From Rohdeia mirabilis (lineage in GTDB: Bacteria > Planctomycetota > UBA1135 > GCA-002686595): a stretch of DNA of 64,000 nt. Below, piece after piece: positions 36,798-45,761 of this stretch; the stretch's first letter is position 1; each line of letters begins with the position of its first letter. The translations under genes were made by a program, and so were the position numbers. The DNA lies in assembly GCA_007750655.1 (NCBI GenBank), contig CP036290.1, forward strand, positions 124,001-188,000, read 5' to 3'. Under the pieces are notes generated by a model, which was not told the origin of the DNA, ran no database searches, and was given only the letters and a program-made list of their open reading frames with translations.

Positions 36798-37265
36798 CTA
36801 CTCCGGGTGGCTGTTCCAGACGATGTGCACGATCTGCCACTCGCCGTTGGTCTTCGTGAGTTGCATGAAGTCCACGCCCCAATCGGCGACGAGCTTCGCG
36901 GTGGCGACGTTCTCGAGCACGTCCACCACCTCGATCTTCTTCCGCGGGTCGGCCGAGAGATTGCCGCTGTCCTTGTACCAACCCGCGAGCGCGATGAGCT
37001 GGTCGCGCGTCATGGGCATGCGCGAGTAGTCACCCGTCTCCTCGTCGCGGTACTAGCCGACCTTCGCCAGGTCCGGGGCGACGCTGCGCTCGATGCGCTC
37101 GGGCGTGGCCTCGTAGATCGCCAGGACGTAGTCCTCGACGGCGGCACGGATCGCGGCGTGGTCTTCGGCGGCCGGCTCCCCGTGCATCGAGGCGCAAGAG
37201 GTGAGTGCGAGGAGTGCGAGGAGAGCGAGGAGAGCGAGGGAGGAGAGCGTGAGGGCGGAGCGCAT
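36798..37265 (-). pseudogene. SnoaL/lumazine-binding-like lipoprotein interrupted by an in-frame TAG
   Basis: From ATG 37265 the frame encodes a lipoprotein signal (LALTSC, Cys24) and ...AIRAAVEDYVLAIYEATPERIERSVAPDLAKVG, then TAG at 37053-37055. It then continues in the same frame as YRDEETGDYSRMPMTRDQLI...VADWGVDFMQLTKTNGEWQIVHIVWNSHPE to the true stop. The joined 154-residue product has the layout of NTF2-like/lumazine-binding proteins (relatives read ...KxGYYRD... at this point), so TAC/TAT to TAG is the simplest change. The signal peptide is encoded by a slippery 9-bp GCGAGGAGN repeat. It is either a recent pseudogene or a sequencing error. Confidence 0.75.
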
Positions 37266-37376
37266 GGAATCTCGTCGGTCGGGGTCGGAGTGAGCGTGAT
37301 CCTAGCGGACTCCCACAGGACGGGCGCAGCGCAGGTGAACGTGGCCCGAACGTGGTCGGCCGGTTCAACTCCCGAT

Positions 37377-37414
37377 CACTCGAGAGTCGCATACCTCTGA
37401 CGCGCTCTCGAGTG
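37377..37414 (-). terminator. Inverted repeat downstream of the MOSC gene
   Basis: A perfect 10-bp inverted repeat (cactcgagag/ctctcgagtg) with an 18-nt loop, 113 bp beyond the minus-strand MOSC stop and upstream of the interrupted lipoprotein. No T-run follows it, so it could also be an operator. Confidence 0.35.
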
Positions 37415-37526
37415 CGCTGGGTGTCGTGCGCGGATGCAGCTCCACGATGCTCCGCGCGAGTCCGAACGAGCAACCGGCGCCACGATCGCGATGTTCGGCT
37501 CGGTCTGGGGTCGCTCGATCCGTCGG

Positions 37527-38099
37527 CTACTCGGTCGAGGTCGATCCCACCCGCCACACGCGCTGACCCGCCGTCAACGTGCCCGCGACCACGACGCTGC
37601 ACACCCACCCGCTCCGCCCGATCATCAGATCCGGAAAGCGGCGATCGAGCGGCTTCAGCGTGTTGCAGGGCTCGCGCACCTCGCACAGCTCGATCACGAC
37701 CTCGTCGCCGACGGCCAAGCGATCGCCGGGACGCAGCGCGGCGCGATCCAATCCACGAACGAGCAGGTTCTCGCCGAACGCACCCGGTCCGCCGACCTCG
37801 ACGCCGTCGTTCTCGAGCGAGCGCACGTCCTCCTCGCTCAACAGGCACACCGCGCGACTTGGGCCGCCGTGCAGGTGGTAGCGGTGCTTGTCGCCCTCGA
37901 GGCCGTTCGCGTCGACGCGCGCGGAAGAGACCGGGTGGTTCGGGATGCCGCCCGTGCCGACGCAGACGGCGACGACCTCGCCGACGTTCGTGGCTCGGTC
38001 GTCGTCCGTCACCGCACTCGCGCTCGCCGGTTCGCGTGCGTCCGCCGCTCCGCCGTCGGCCGCGCCATCCGTCTCGCTACCCGTCGCGCCGTCGATCAC
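37527..38099 (-). CDS. MOSC-domain protein
   Basis: A 190-residue protein with a MOSC (molybdenum-cofactor sulfurase C-terminal) fold. Visible motifs are DANGLEGDKHRYHLHGGPSRAVCLL, GAFGENLLVRGLD and ELCEVREPCNTLK, whose Cys is the conserved MOSC residue. Stand-alone bacterial MOSC proteins (YiiM/YuaD type) bind Mo-cofactor or handle sulfur transfer. The first ~35 residues are an Ala/Gly/Asp-rich extension. The start is a GTG overlapping the mltA stop (GTGA), so it is co-translated with the lytic transglycosylase, an unusual pairing. Confidence 0.88.
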   Translation of the reverse strand: MIDGATGSETDGAADGGAADAREPASASAVTDDDRATNVGEVVAVCVGTGGIPNHPVSSARVDANGLEGDKHRYHLHGGPSRAVCLLSEEDVRSLENDGVEVGGPGAFGENLLVRGLDRAALRPGDRLAVGDEVVIELCEVREPCNTLKPLDRRFPDLMIGRSGWVCSVVVAGTLTAGQRVWRVGSTSTE

Positions 38100-39313
38100 G
38101 GCGCGATCCCGTCACCAGCCCGCGGCGAATACAGCCCCACCAATCCCGGCTCGAGGAAGAAGTAGTAGAGCTGTCCTTCCGCCTTCGTGCGCCCTGCCCG
38201 CCGCCCCGCGTCGTCGCCGATACCCAGGTAGATGTCGCCGCGACCCGCGGTGCGAATGCCGCCGCCCGTGTCCTGGTCGAACATCATCTGGCGGAACGTG
38301 CTGTAGCCGTTGGTCGACGCGTTCGCGACCGAGCTGTCGACGAAGACCGGCGCGGCGGGCGGGAACAGGCTCTTGTCGGTCGCGAGCGACAGGTCCTGCG
38401 TCACCGGGAAGTCGAGGCTGCCGTGCGGTGTGCCTTCGATCGGCGTGAAGAAGACGAAGCGTTCGTTGCGGCGCGTGAAATCGAAGAGGCGCTCGCGATT
38501 GCGTTCGGCCCACTCGCGCAGCGCCGGGATGCCCGAGTGGTCCTCGGGGATCTCGCCTGCCTTCACCAGCTCCTTCGCGAGCGACGTGTACTCGCGTCCG
38601 TTCGTGCCGCCGAAGCCGAGCTTGAGCATCGTCCCGTCCTCCATCCGCAGGAACGCCGAGCCCTGCACGTGGCACAGGTACGCGTCGAACGGGTCCTTCA
38701 GATACGCGAGCTCGAGGCCGCGACCGCGCAGCATGTCGGTCTCCTCGAGCGCGCGCCGCGTCGGCGCGGGGAGTTCGCTACCTGTCGCCAACTGTCGCAC
38801 AACCGTTCCGTCGGGTTTGCGCACCAAGCCCTCGGGCTTCGAATAGAGCGGATATCGGTACAGCGTGTCCGGCTCGCGCCGCGCGTCGAAGATTGGCGTG
38901 TAATACCCCGTGAACAGCACGCCGCCACCGCGGCCGTCCCAACCCGCGCTCTTGTAGAACACGAATTCCGACTGCACCGAGCGATTGAACGACTCGGCGT
39001 CGGGGCTCTCGCGCAGCAGTTGCCCGAGGCGCGTCACGCTCGCCAACGCGCGGCGGTGCTCGATCCCGGCGATCGGATAGCGATCCCGCGCGACCCGCCG
39101 CTCGAGCCACACGCGCGAGCGCTCGAGCGCCTCCAGAACGTCGTCGCGGTCGTGCCAGGCGGCGCCGACGTCGGGCCGCGGTTCGTCCGGGGCGAGCGGC
39201 AGCAGGGCCGACGCGCCCGGCGCGAGGCCGCGGCCGTAGTCGGGCGTGCTGCGACAGGCTGGGAGCAGGGAGAGGACGGCGATGAGTGAGACGACCAGCG
39301 GTACCGTGCGCAT
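38096..39313 (-). CDS. mltA: Membrane-bound lytic murein transglycosylase A
   Basis: A 405-residue lipoprotein (lipobox LLPAC, Cys20) that cleaves peptidoglycan to 1,6-anhydromuropeptides. MltA/3D-domain hallmarks are FTGYYTPIFDA, KDPFDAYLCHVQGSAFLRMEDG, FGGTNGREYTS, and the C-terminal 3D domain VTQDLSLATD... MMFDQDTGGGIRTAGRGDIYLG with its catalytic Asp residues. The ATG at 39313 was chosen because it starts the lipoprotein signal. It shows that the organism has a peptidoglycan wall and an outer membrane. The MOSC gene overlaps its 3' end. Confidence 0.93.
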   Translation of the reverse strand: MRTVPLVVSLIAVLSLLPACRSTPDYGRGLAPGASALLPLAPDEPRPDVGAAWHDRDDVLEALERSRVWLERRVARDRYPIAGIEHRRALASVTRLGQLLRESPDAESFNRSVQSEFVFYKSAGWDGRGGGVLFTGYYTPIFDARREPDTLYRYPLYSKPEGLVRKPDGTVVRQLATGSELPAPTRRALEETDMLRGRGLELAYLKDPFDAYLCHVQGSAFLRMEDGTMLKLGFGGTNGREYTSLAKELVKAGEIPEDHSGIPALREWAERNRERLFDFTRRNERFVFFTPIEGTPHGSLDFPVTQDLSLATDKSLFPPAAPVFVDSSVANASTNGYSTFRQMMFDQDTGGGIRTAGRGDIYLGIGDDAGRRAGRTKAEGQLYYFFLEPGLVGLYSPRAGDGIAP

Positions 39314-39623
39314 GGCGCCAACATAGCGGAGGCCCCGTCCGTTGTTCCCACCGCCCGCGCCGCCGATCCCTCGCGGCGGCACGTTCCAGCGCTCGGATCG
39401 GTTCGAGCGCGTCGGTCACCGGTCCTGACGGGCCACGGTCGGCAGGTCGCGGCCCTCAGGTCGGGACGCACAGCTCGCTGGTCGGCCGCGCACGCGCCCA
39501 CCGCCGACCACGCGCCTCGATCGCACGCCTTCCGCGAACCGCCTGCCTCCGATCGCCGCTCGCGAGCCACCTCCTCGCCGCGCTTCGTCGACGCTCGCCC
39601 GTCTCCCCCTCGCCCCCCGATCC
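39314..39623. other. Divergent intergenic region
   Basis: 310 bp between the divergent mltA and secreted-protein genes, presumably holding both promoters. No recognisable promoter, repeat or small gene. Confidence 0.4.
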
Positions 39624-41117
39624 ATGTCCCGCCGCTCGCAACTGCTCCTGGTCATCGGAGCCCTCGCCGTCGCCCTGCTCGCGATCCTGCTCGGCGGCGA
39701 CCGTCTCGGGCTCTTCGGCCGAACGGCGGGCAGCGACGAGCAGAGCGACGAACGCGGTCCGCTCGGGCCGGTGGCGCTGGCCGGCGACACCGCGAACGGC
39801 ACGACGGACACCGATGCGACCGCCGCGGACGAACCGCTCGTCGAAGAGGGGGCCGAGGCCGACGATCGCATCGCCGTCGAGGTCCCGGTCGCCGCGCCGA
39901 AGGATGCGCCGCCGGTGATTCGCGGTCAGGTGATCGATCGCTACGGCGCTCCGGTCGAAGGCGCCGACCTGATCTGGATCCCGGGCTCCGGCGCAGCACA
40001 GGTCCCATCCCAGCAACTGCTGTCGGGCGACGACCTCTACACCTACGACTCGGACTTCCACGAGATCGGCACGATGAGCACTTCGGCGCTCGGCATGAAC
40101 ACGGTGAAGGGCGTCGGCGACCTGGCGAAGTTCGGTACGCGCGTCGCCGAGGCCGCAGCGACGACGGACGTCACCGGTTGGTTCGAGATCGAAGGCTCCG
40201 ACGCGCGCCGCGGCGGCCAGCTCGTCGTCGCGCCCGACCTGTTCGTCGGCGTCGAGTGGACCTACCCCGTCGACGTGCAGGGGCGCGACCACTTCATCCA
40301 GCTTCCAGCGCGCGGATCGGACGCGCCGCGCCTGGTCGTGCGACTGACGTCGGCGGTCGATGGTGCCTTGCTGTATCCCGACCATGTCGAGCTCACGCTC
40401 GAGGCGCTGGCCGCGATCCCCGAGGGCGAGCACCCCGAGTCGCTCCTCGTCGGCGGCTCGTTCCGCAACGAGGTCCATCCAGCCGACGTGGTGCGCAGCC
40501 CGGGGCTCCTGACGGTCGACCGCCTCTCACCCGGCCGTTGGCGCCTCGACCTGCACGCCAGCAACAGCGCGTTCACCACCGTCCTGGTCGAGATCCCGTT
40601 CGAGGGCGAGGACGTCGAACTCGACATCGCGCTCGCCACCTTCGACGGGCGCTGGCTCGGCGCGCCGTTCGAGGGAGAAGGCGTCGAAGCCCTCGCCCCC
40701 GACACGGCCAACGGTTTCGCCGCCCTCCCCGGAGACGTCGAGAAGTGGCGTCCCCTGGGCGAACGGCGCCCCGACCTGCACTTCGTGCACACGATCCGCG
40801 GCTTCGGCAGGGGGCCGGTCTCCGCGGCCGTCCTCGAGATCGAGCTCGAAGCCGCGTCGGGCATGGCGCTGAACGACGGCATCTGCCTCGAGTATCTCGG
40901 TGAGGACGGCTTCGCCTGGGGCAGCCGGATCAGCCTTCTCGCGGCCGGCGGGAAGTGGCCGACCGGCGCGCGCCAGACCTTCTACATCGACCTCGGAAGC
41001 CTCGAGCCGCGCGGCGACAGCCCGCCCCTGCTCGAACTGCTCGAGGACGGCGCGCTCGACGTCTACGTCCAGGACGACACGGCCGTTCACGGGCTCCAGC
41101 TGCACGTCATGCCCTGA
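39624..41117 (+). CDS. Membrane-anchored secreted protein with carboxypeptidase-regulatory-like domain
   Basis: A 497-residue protein with an N-terminal membrane segment (QLLLVIGALAVALLAILLGG, residues 6-25) and an acidic/Thr-rich linker to ~residue 95. It then has PPVIRGQVIDRYGAPVEGADLIWI, the opening of a carboxypeptidase-regulatory-like (Ig-type) beta domain. Further beta-rich segments (GWFEIEGSDARRGGQLVVA, RWRLDLHASNSAFTTVLVEIPFEGEDVELDI) suggest additional Ig-like domains. The type is common as extracellular anchored proteins in planctomycetes. No catalytic site. It precedes the K+ channel by 90 bp. Confidence 0.72.
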   Translation: MSRRSQLLLVIGALAVALLAILLGGDRLGLFGRTAGSDEQSDERGPLGPVALAGDTANGTTDTDATAADEPLVEEGAEADDRIAVEVPVAAPKDAPPVIRGQVIDRYGAPVEGADLIWIPGSGAAQVPSQQLLSGDDLYTYDSDFHEIGTMSTSALGMNTVKGVGDLAKFGTRVAEAAATTDVTGWFEIEGSDARRGGQLVVAPDLFVGVEWTYPVDVQGRDHFIQLPARGSDAPRLVVRLTSAVDGALLYPDHVELTLEALAAIPEGEHPESLLVGGSFRNEVHPADVVRSPGLLTVDRLSPGRWRLDLHASNSAFTTVLVEIPFEGEDVELDIALATFDGRWLGAPFEGEGVEALAPDTANGFAALPGDVEKWRPLGERRPDLHFVHTIRGFGRGPVSAAVLEIELEAASGMALNDGICLEYLGEDGFAWGSRISLLAAGGKWPTGARQTFYIDLGSLEPRGDSPPLLELLEDGALDVYVQDDTAVHGLQLHVMP

Positions 41118-41207
41118 CGCGGCGCGAGTCGAGCGGGTCCGGCTCCCGGGCGCGGGAGGGGGCCGCCCGTCGACTGGACCACCTCGGCACCGGCGGCCGA
41201 CGAATGG

Positions 41208-42305
41208 ATGCAGCACGAGACTGCTCCCTCCGTGAACCCCGCCGAATCGAACCTAGGGCTCGTGATGTCCCGCCGCGACGAACGGCGTCGCCTGCGCATC
41301 GCGATCGGGCTGTGCCTCGGCGTTGTCGTCGCGGGCACGCTCGGCATGCATTGGATCGAGGGCTGGGGTCTGTGGGAGGCCTTCTACTTCACGATCATCA
41401 CGGTCACGACGGTCGGCTACGGCGACCACGGAGCGTCGCAGCCCGGACAGCAGTTCGCGACGTTCCTCATGCTGGTCGGCATCGGCAGCGTGAGCTACAC
41501 GTTCGCCGCCGTCGTGCAAGGCATGGTGGCCCATCAACTTGCTTGGAGACGGCGTATGCAGCAGCGCATCGAATCGATGAACGGCCACGTGATCCTGTGC
41601 GGCTACGGTCGCATCGGCACGACGATCGCGAACGAGCTCCGCGCCGCCGGACGCCCGTTCGTCCTGGTCGACCTGGGTGACGAGGCGGTGCGCGACGCGT
41701 TGGAGGACGGCCTCGTCGTCCTCCAGGGCGACGCGACCCACGAGAAGGTCCTCGTCGCGGCCGGGCTCGACCGGGCGACGCACCTCGTCGTCGCGATCGA
41801 ACGCTCGTCGGACGCGATCGTCACCGCGCTGACGGCCCGCGGCCTCTGTCCCCTGATCACGATCATCGCGTCGGCCGACAGCGACGACGAGCGGCGCAAG
41901 TTCGAGCTCGCTGGCGTGGATCGAACCGTCGAGCCGTTCACCCTGGGCGGCATCGAGGTCGCCCAACGCATCCTGCGTCCCAAGGTCGCCGACTTCCTGT
42001 CGCACGACTCCTCGAGCTCCGACCTGGCGGTGGCCGAGGTCGAGGTGTTCGAGGGGAGCGCGTTGATCGGGTGCGAGCTGCGGACGTTGGGCGCCGAGCA
42101 CTACGAACACGTCTCGTTCGTGCGTTTCGAGCGACCGGGCCAGCCGGTCCTGACGCCGCCGCGCGGGACCCAGGTCCTCGCGCTCGGCGACCACCTGATC
42201 GTGGCCGGCGACCCTGAGCAGGTCGCCGCGATGCACGCCGCCGGTCGCGAAGACGCCGCCTCGACCTCTCGACGCCGGTCGGGTTCGGACAGCGCCGCAG
42301 CTTGA
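41208..42305 (+). CDS. RCK-gated potassium channel
   Basis: A 365-residue two-TM K+ channel. TM1 is at ~30-48, the pore helix with selectivity filter TVGYGD at residues 68-73, and TM2 at ~83-108. An RCK/TrkA-N domain starts with CGYGRIG (131-137), an NAD-binding glycine motif, and DATHEKVLVAAGLDRA is also typical. A TrkA-C domain spans ~265-345 (VEVFEGSALIGCELRTLG... GDHLIVAGDPEQV). The architecture matches MthK/Kch-type ligand-gated channels. The ATG at 41208 is used; an overlapping ATG at 41204 is out of frame. Confidence 0.94.
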   Translation: MQHETAPSVNPAESNLGLVMSRRDERRRLRIAIGLCLGVVVAGTLGMHWIEGWGLWEAFYFTIITVTTVGYGDHGASQPGQQFATFLMLVGIGSVSYTFAAVVQGMVAHQLAWRRRMQQRIESMNGHVILCGYGRIGTTIANELRAAGRPFVLVDLGDEAVRDALEDGLVVLQGDATHEKVLVAAGLDRATHLVVAIERSSDAIVTALTARGLCPLITIIASADSDDERRKFELAGVDRTVEPFTLGGIEVAQRILRPKVADFLSHDSSSSDLAVAEVEVFEGSALIGCELRTLGAEHYEHVSFVRFERPGQPVLTPPRGTQVLALGDHLIVAGDPEQVAAMHAAGREDAASTSRRRSGSDSAAA

Positions 42306-42421
42306 TCTCGGTCGAGCGGGTCCGAGGGCGCGTCGCTCCGTTCGACCTCTCGCCGCCCGACCGCCGATCGAACCGCCGAGCGCGCGCGCGTTCCGGCCAC
42401 CCGGACGGGTAGTCTCTGGCG

Positions 42422-43594
42422 ATGGCAGCCACGCTCGAGACCTTCTTCGCCACCTGCGCACCCGGCGTCGAACCGATCCTCCACGCGGAAGTGCGCGCGC
42501 TGGGGTTCGCCAAGTCCGAACAGCAGGTCGGCGGCGTGTACTTCGAAGGCACGTTGGCGGACGCGCGGCGCGCGAACCTGTGGCTGCGCACGGCCGTTCG
42601 CGTCCTGATGCGCGTCGGACGCTTCACGGCTCGCGACGCCGACGAGCTCTACCTGGGCGCGTCGACGGTGGATTGGAAGCGGTTCCTGCGCGTCGAAGGG
42701 CGTCTGGTCGTCGATGCGCGGTCGACGCGTTCCGAGCTGGACCACACGCGTTTCGTCGAACAGCGGGTCAAGGACGCCGTCGTCGACCAACTGCGCCGCG
42801 CCGACGGGACGCGTCCGATCGTCGATCGCGAAGGCGCCGACCTCGGTGTGCACGCGCACCTCTTCCAGAACCGCTGCACCCTGTCCGTGGACACCAGCGG
42901 TTGGGCGCTGCACCGCCGTGGCTGGCGCCGCGAGCAGGGGCCGGCGCCGCTGGCCGAGACGCTCGCCGCCGCCGTCGTGATGATGAGCGGCTGGAACCAG
43001 CGCGCGCCGTTCCTCGATCCGTTCTGCGGTTCGGGGACCCTGGCGATCGAAGCGGCGCTGATGGCCACGAACACCGCGCCGGGCCTGATGCGGCGCTTCG
43101 GCTTCGAGCGCTGGCCCGGCCACGACGCGGCGGCGTTCGAGCGCGAACGCGAGGCGGCCCGCGCCCAGGTCGTGCCGATCGGCAAGCGCGTGATTCGCGG
43201 CAGCGATCGCGACGGCGAGCAGGTCCGACGGGCCGCCGTGAACGTCGAGAGCGCGGGCCTCGCCGACGCGATCGTCCTCGAGGAGGCCGACGCTCGCGAA
43301 TTCGCACCGCGCGCCGGTTGGAACGCCTGCGTGGTCTCGAACCTGCCCTACGGCAAGCGCGTCGGAGCGGGCGAACGCGGCGATCCGCGCGCCAAGCCCA
43401 GCGGCGGCGACGTGTCGATGCTGTACGCGCGCTTCTCCGAGATCCTGCGCGAGCGGGCGCGCGGCTTCGACTACGGCCTCCTGGTCAGCGACGGTCCGGA
43501 GCTGAACCGTCTACAACTGCCCGACGCGAAGCGCACGCCGTTCCTCAACGGCGGCATCGATTGCCAGGTCGTCACCGGACACGTGCCGGACTGA
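42422..43594 (+). CDS. THUMP-domain class I methyltransferase, RlmL-like 23S rRNA methyltransferase
   Basis: A 390-residue enzyme with an N-terminal ferredoxin-like/THUMP RNA-binding region (residues ~1-165, FFATCAPGVEPILHAEVRALG) and a Rossmann methyltransferase domain. The SAM-binding motif is FLDPFCGSGTLAIEAAL and the target-base motif is SNLPYGKR (N-x-P-Y). This organisation matches the N-terminal half of E. coli RlmKL (m2G2445), without the RlmK half. TrmG10/Trm14-type tRNA m2G methyltransferases are close alternatives. The ATG at 42422 opens the THUMP region. It is followed 97 bp later by a small cysteine-rich gene. Confidence 0.9.
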   Translation: MAATLETFFATCAPGVEPILHAEVRALGFAKSEQQVGGVYFEGTLADARRANLWLRTAVRVLMRVGRFTARDADELYLGASTVDWKRFLRVEGRLVVDARSTRSELDHTRFVEQRVKDAVVDQLRRADGTRPIVDREGADLGVHAHLFQNRCTLSVDTSGWALHRRGWRREQGPAPLAETLAAAVVMMSGWNQRAPFLDPFCGSGTLAIEAALMATNTAPGLMRRFGFERWPGHDAAAFEREREAARAQVVPIGKRVIRGSDRDGEQVRRAAVNVESAGLADAIVLEEADAREFAPRAGWNACVVSNLPYGKRVGAGERGDPRAKPSGGDVSMLYARFSEILRERARGFDYGLLVSDGPELNRLQLPDAKRTPFLNGGIDCQVVTGHVPD

Positions 43595-43691
43595 ATGCCG
43601 GCGGTTCGGGTTCGTCGAAGGCTCACCGCTGACGAACCCGGGCCATCGTCCGTTCGGTCCACCGCTCGAATCACCGCTCGCTCGAACCACC

Positions 43692-43874
43692 GTGCAGCAG
43701 CCCGAAGCCACCTACATCTGTCAGTCCTGCGGCGAGGAGATCGTCGTGCCCGTGGACCTCACGGCCGGTCCCGACCAGGAGTACGTGGAGGACTGCCCCG
43801 TCTGCTGTTGCCCGCACGTCCTGCGCGTGCACGTGGACGGCGACGAAGCCTGGATCGACGCGCGGGCGGAGTAG
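43692..43874 (+). CDS. CPXCG-motif cysteine-rich small protein
   Basis: A 60-residue protein from a GTG at 43692 with paired cysteines C10-x2-C13 and C35-x2-C38 (plus C39, C40), the pattern of the CPXCG Cys-rich family (zinc-ribbon-like). Here the second pair reads DCPVCCCPH. Function unknown; zinc binding is expected from the fold. It converges on the minus-strand secreted protein gene. Confidence 0.82.
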   Translation: MQQPEATYICQSCGEEIVVPVDLTAGPDQEYVEDCPVCCCPHVLRVHVDGDEAWIDARAE

Positions 43875-43904
43875 GACGCGCGGGCGAAGGGCGACCAGCT
43901 GGGC

Positions 43905-45518
43905 TCAGGGTGCGAGATCGACGCGCACGGCGTTGCTGGCGCTCGTCACGTTGAAGTCCGGCGTGAACTTCACCGTGAAGTACGCGTGGTGCAGGGCGAG
44001 GCCCACGAGCGCGGGGTCGATGGCAGGCGGCACGACGAGCGTCGCGTCGGCCGCACCGTTCCCGTCGAGGACGCCCTGCCATGGGCTCAACACGCCGCGC
44101 CCGCCGGTGTTCACGATCAGGTCGGTGTAGGCGTCGAACACGAGCGGAAGGGTGAAGCCGCTGACCGGATCCGTCGTGCCCGGTGCGGTGCCGCTCATGC
44201 TGCCGAGCAGAGCGTAGGCGTCGCCGGCGCGGGCCGGGCCGGCGCGCAGCAACAGGTCGTGGGTGCCGCCGCTCGCCCCTGAGACCGAGGACGTGCCGTG
44301 GTAGAGCGTCGCACGGTCGAACAGCGCGACGTCGACGTCCGAGCCACCGGATCCGAGCCCTCCAGCGAAGCGGCCGGCGCTCGCGGCCACGTCGAAACCG
44401 AAGAAGTCGTCGGGCGCCGCGGACCCGCGTGTGAGCTCGACGCTGTGGTACCAGCTGCCCGAACCGTCGGGCTCGTAGACGTGGATCGAGCCCGAGTTCC
44501 CGCCGACCGTGTCGTCGAGCGACGCACCCACGACGATCGTCGTTCCGTCGATGGCCAGTGCGTTGCCGAAGTTCGCGAATGGCACGCCATCGGGGGGGTC
44601 GAGGACCTGCACGCTGCTCCAGGTCCCACCGGCGTCGCGCGTCATCACCTCGACCTGCTCCACGCCACCGAGTCCGCTGATGGCCGCGAGGTCGCCTTCG
44701 AGCGCAATACTGCTGCCGAGGCCAGAGGAAGCCGTGACGTTCCCCTGCACGCGCTGTACCTGGTTCCACGTGCCGTTCTGCTGGCGCTCGAACACGTACA
44801 TCGCACCAGGTCCGGGCGCCCCGTTCGGCAGGTCGGGCGCGCCCACGACGATGCGGTCGCCGTCCAGTGCGACTGCCGCCCCGAAGCCGTCGTTCGGCAC
44901 CGCGTCCGAGTTCATGAGCTTGGCCACCTCGAGCCAGGTGCCGTCCGGCTGGCGGTCGAACACGAACACCGCGCGGCCCAGGGGGAAGAGCGTGCTGCGA
45001 CTCGCGGCCACGACCGCCCGACCTCCGTCGAGTGCGACGCGGTGTCCGAACGTGTCACCGGGCAGGGCGTCCGACGGGCGCAGCGTCGCGACCTCGAGCC
45101 AGGTTCCGTCCGTCCGACGCTCGAACATGTACGCAGCGCCGGCCGAGTTTCCGTTCGAGTCGTCGCCGGGCGCACCCCCGATGAAGTGGTCGCCATCGAC
45201 GGCCACGTCCTGCCCGAAGAAGTCGCCGGGCAGCAACGCGGTCGGAATCAACGTCGCAGCGTCGCTCCAGCTTCCGTCCGGTTGGCGCTCGTAGATGCGC
45301 GCCTCACCGCTGTTGAAGCCGGCGGTCAGGCCGCCGAGCGCTCCCACGGCGAGGCGGTCGCCGTCGAGGTCGATGGCGTTGCCGAAGCCGGGCGGCGCCG
45401 GGGTCGGCGCGAGAGCGAAGGCGTCCTCGTTCGCGGTCTGGGCGCGGGCGTTCGCGGAGAGCGGGGCGAAGAGGAGCGCGAGCAGGGCTGCGCGCACGAG
45501 CAGGCCGTGTGTCTTCAT
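43905..45518 (-). CDS. Secreted FG-GAP repeat protein with planctomycete C-terminal domain
   Basis: A 537-residue exported protein (signal ending SANARAQ). Residues ~35-400 hold about seven FG-GAP blades of the type FGxxVALDGDRIVVGAP...GAMYVFERQ.NGTW, i.e. an integrin-alpha-like beta-propeller without the DxDxDG loops of the VCBS proteins elsewhere in the window. The last ~130 residues (from LYHGTSSVSGASGGTHDLLLR to SNAVRVDLAP) form a separate beta domain also present in the 46810-48411 product. The TLVVPPAIDPALVGLALHHAY segment is its most conserved part. Start ATG 45518. Confidence 0.85.
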   Translation of the reverse strand: MKTHGLLVRAALLALLFAPLSANARAQTANEDAFALAPTPAPPGFGNAIDLDGDRLAVGALGGLTAGFNSGEARIYERQPDGSWSDAATLIPTALLPGDFFGQDVAVDGDHFIGGAPGDDSNGNSAGAAYMFERRTDGTWLEVATLRPSDALPGDTFGHRVALDGGRAVVAASRSTLFPLGRAVFVFDRQPDGTWLEVAKLMNSDAVPNDGFGAAVALDGDRIVVGAPDLPNGAPGPGAMYVFERQQNGTWNQVQRVQGNVTASSGLGSSIALEGDLAAISGLGGVEQVEVMTRDAGGTWSSVQVLDPPDGVPFANFGNALAIDGTTIVVGASLDDTVGGNSGSIHVYEPDGSGSWYHSVELTRGSAAPDDFFGFDVAASAGRFAGGLGSGGSDVDVALFDRATLYHGTSSVSGASGGTHDLLLRAGPARAGDAYALLGSMSGTAPGTTDPVSGFTLPLVFDAYTDLIVNTGGRGVLSPWQGVLDGNGAADATLVVPPAIDPALVGLALHHAYFTVKFTPDFNVTSASNAVRVDLAP

Positions 45519-45761
45519 GGGGCGAGCGAGTCGTGGATGGCGAATCCCTGGCCGTCGCGCGATCGCGCTGGCTGTCGAACCCGAATCTAGCCCGGACGGC
45601 CGGGAGAGGGATGACGACCGGTTCACCCCGGCCCCCGCCGACGGACAGCGGGCCCGCGACGCCCATGCGCCGCGGACCCTTCGTCCCGGAGTGCACCGGA
45701 ACGCCCCGCACCGGGCTCGCGTCACCGGAGCGGGTCGTCGTGGTCGAGGTCGGCGAACGAA

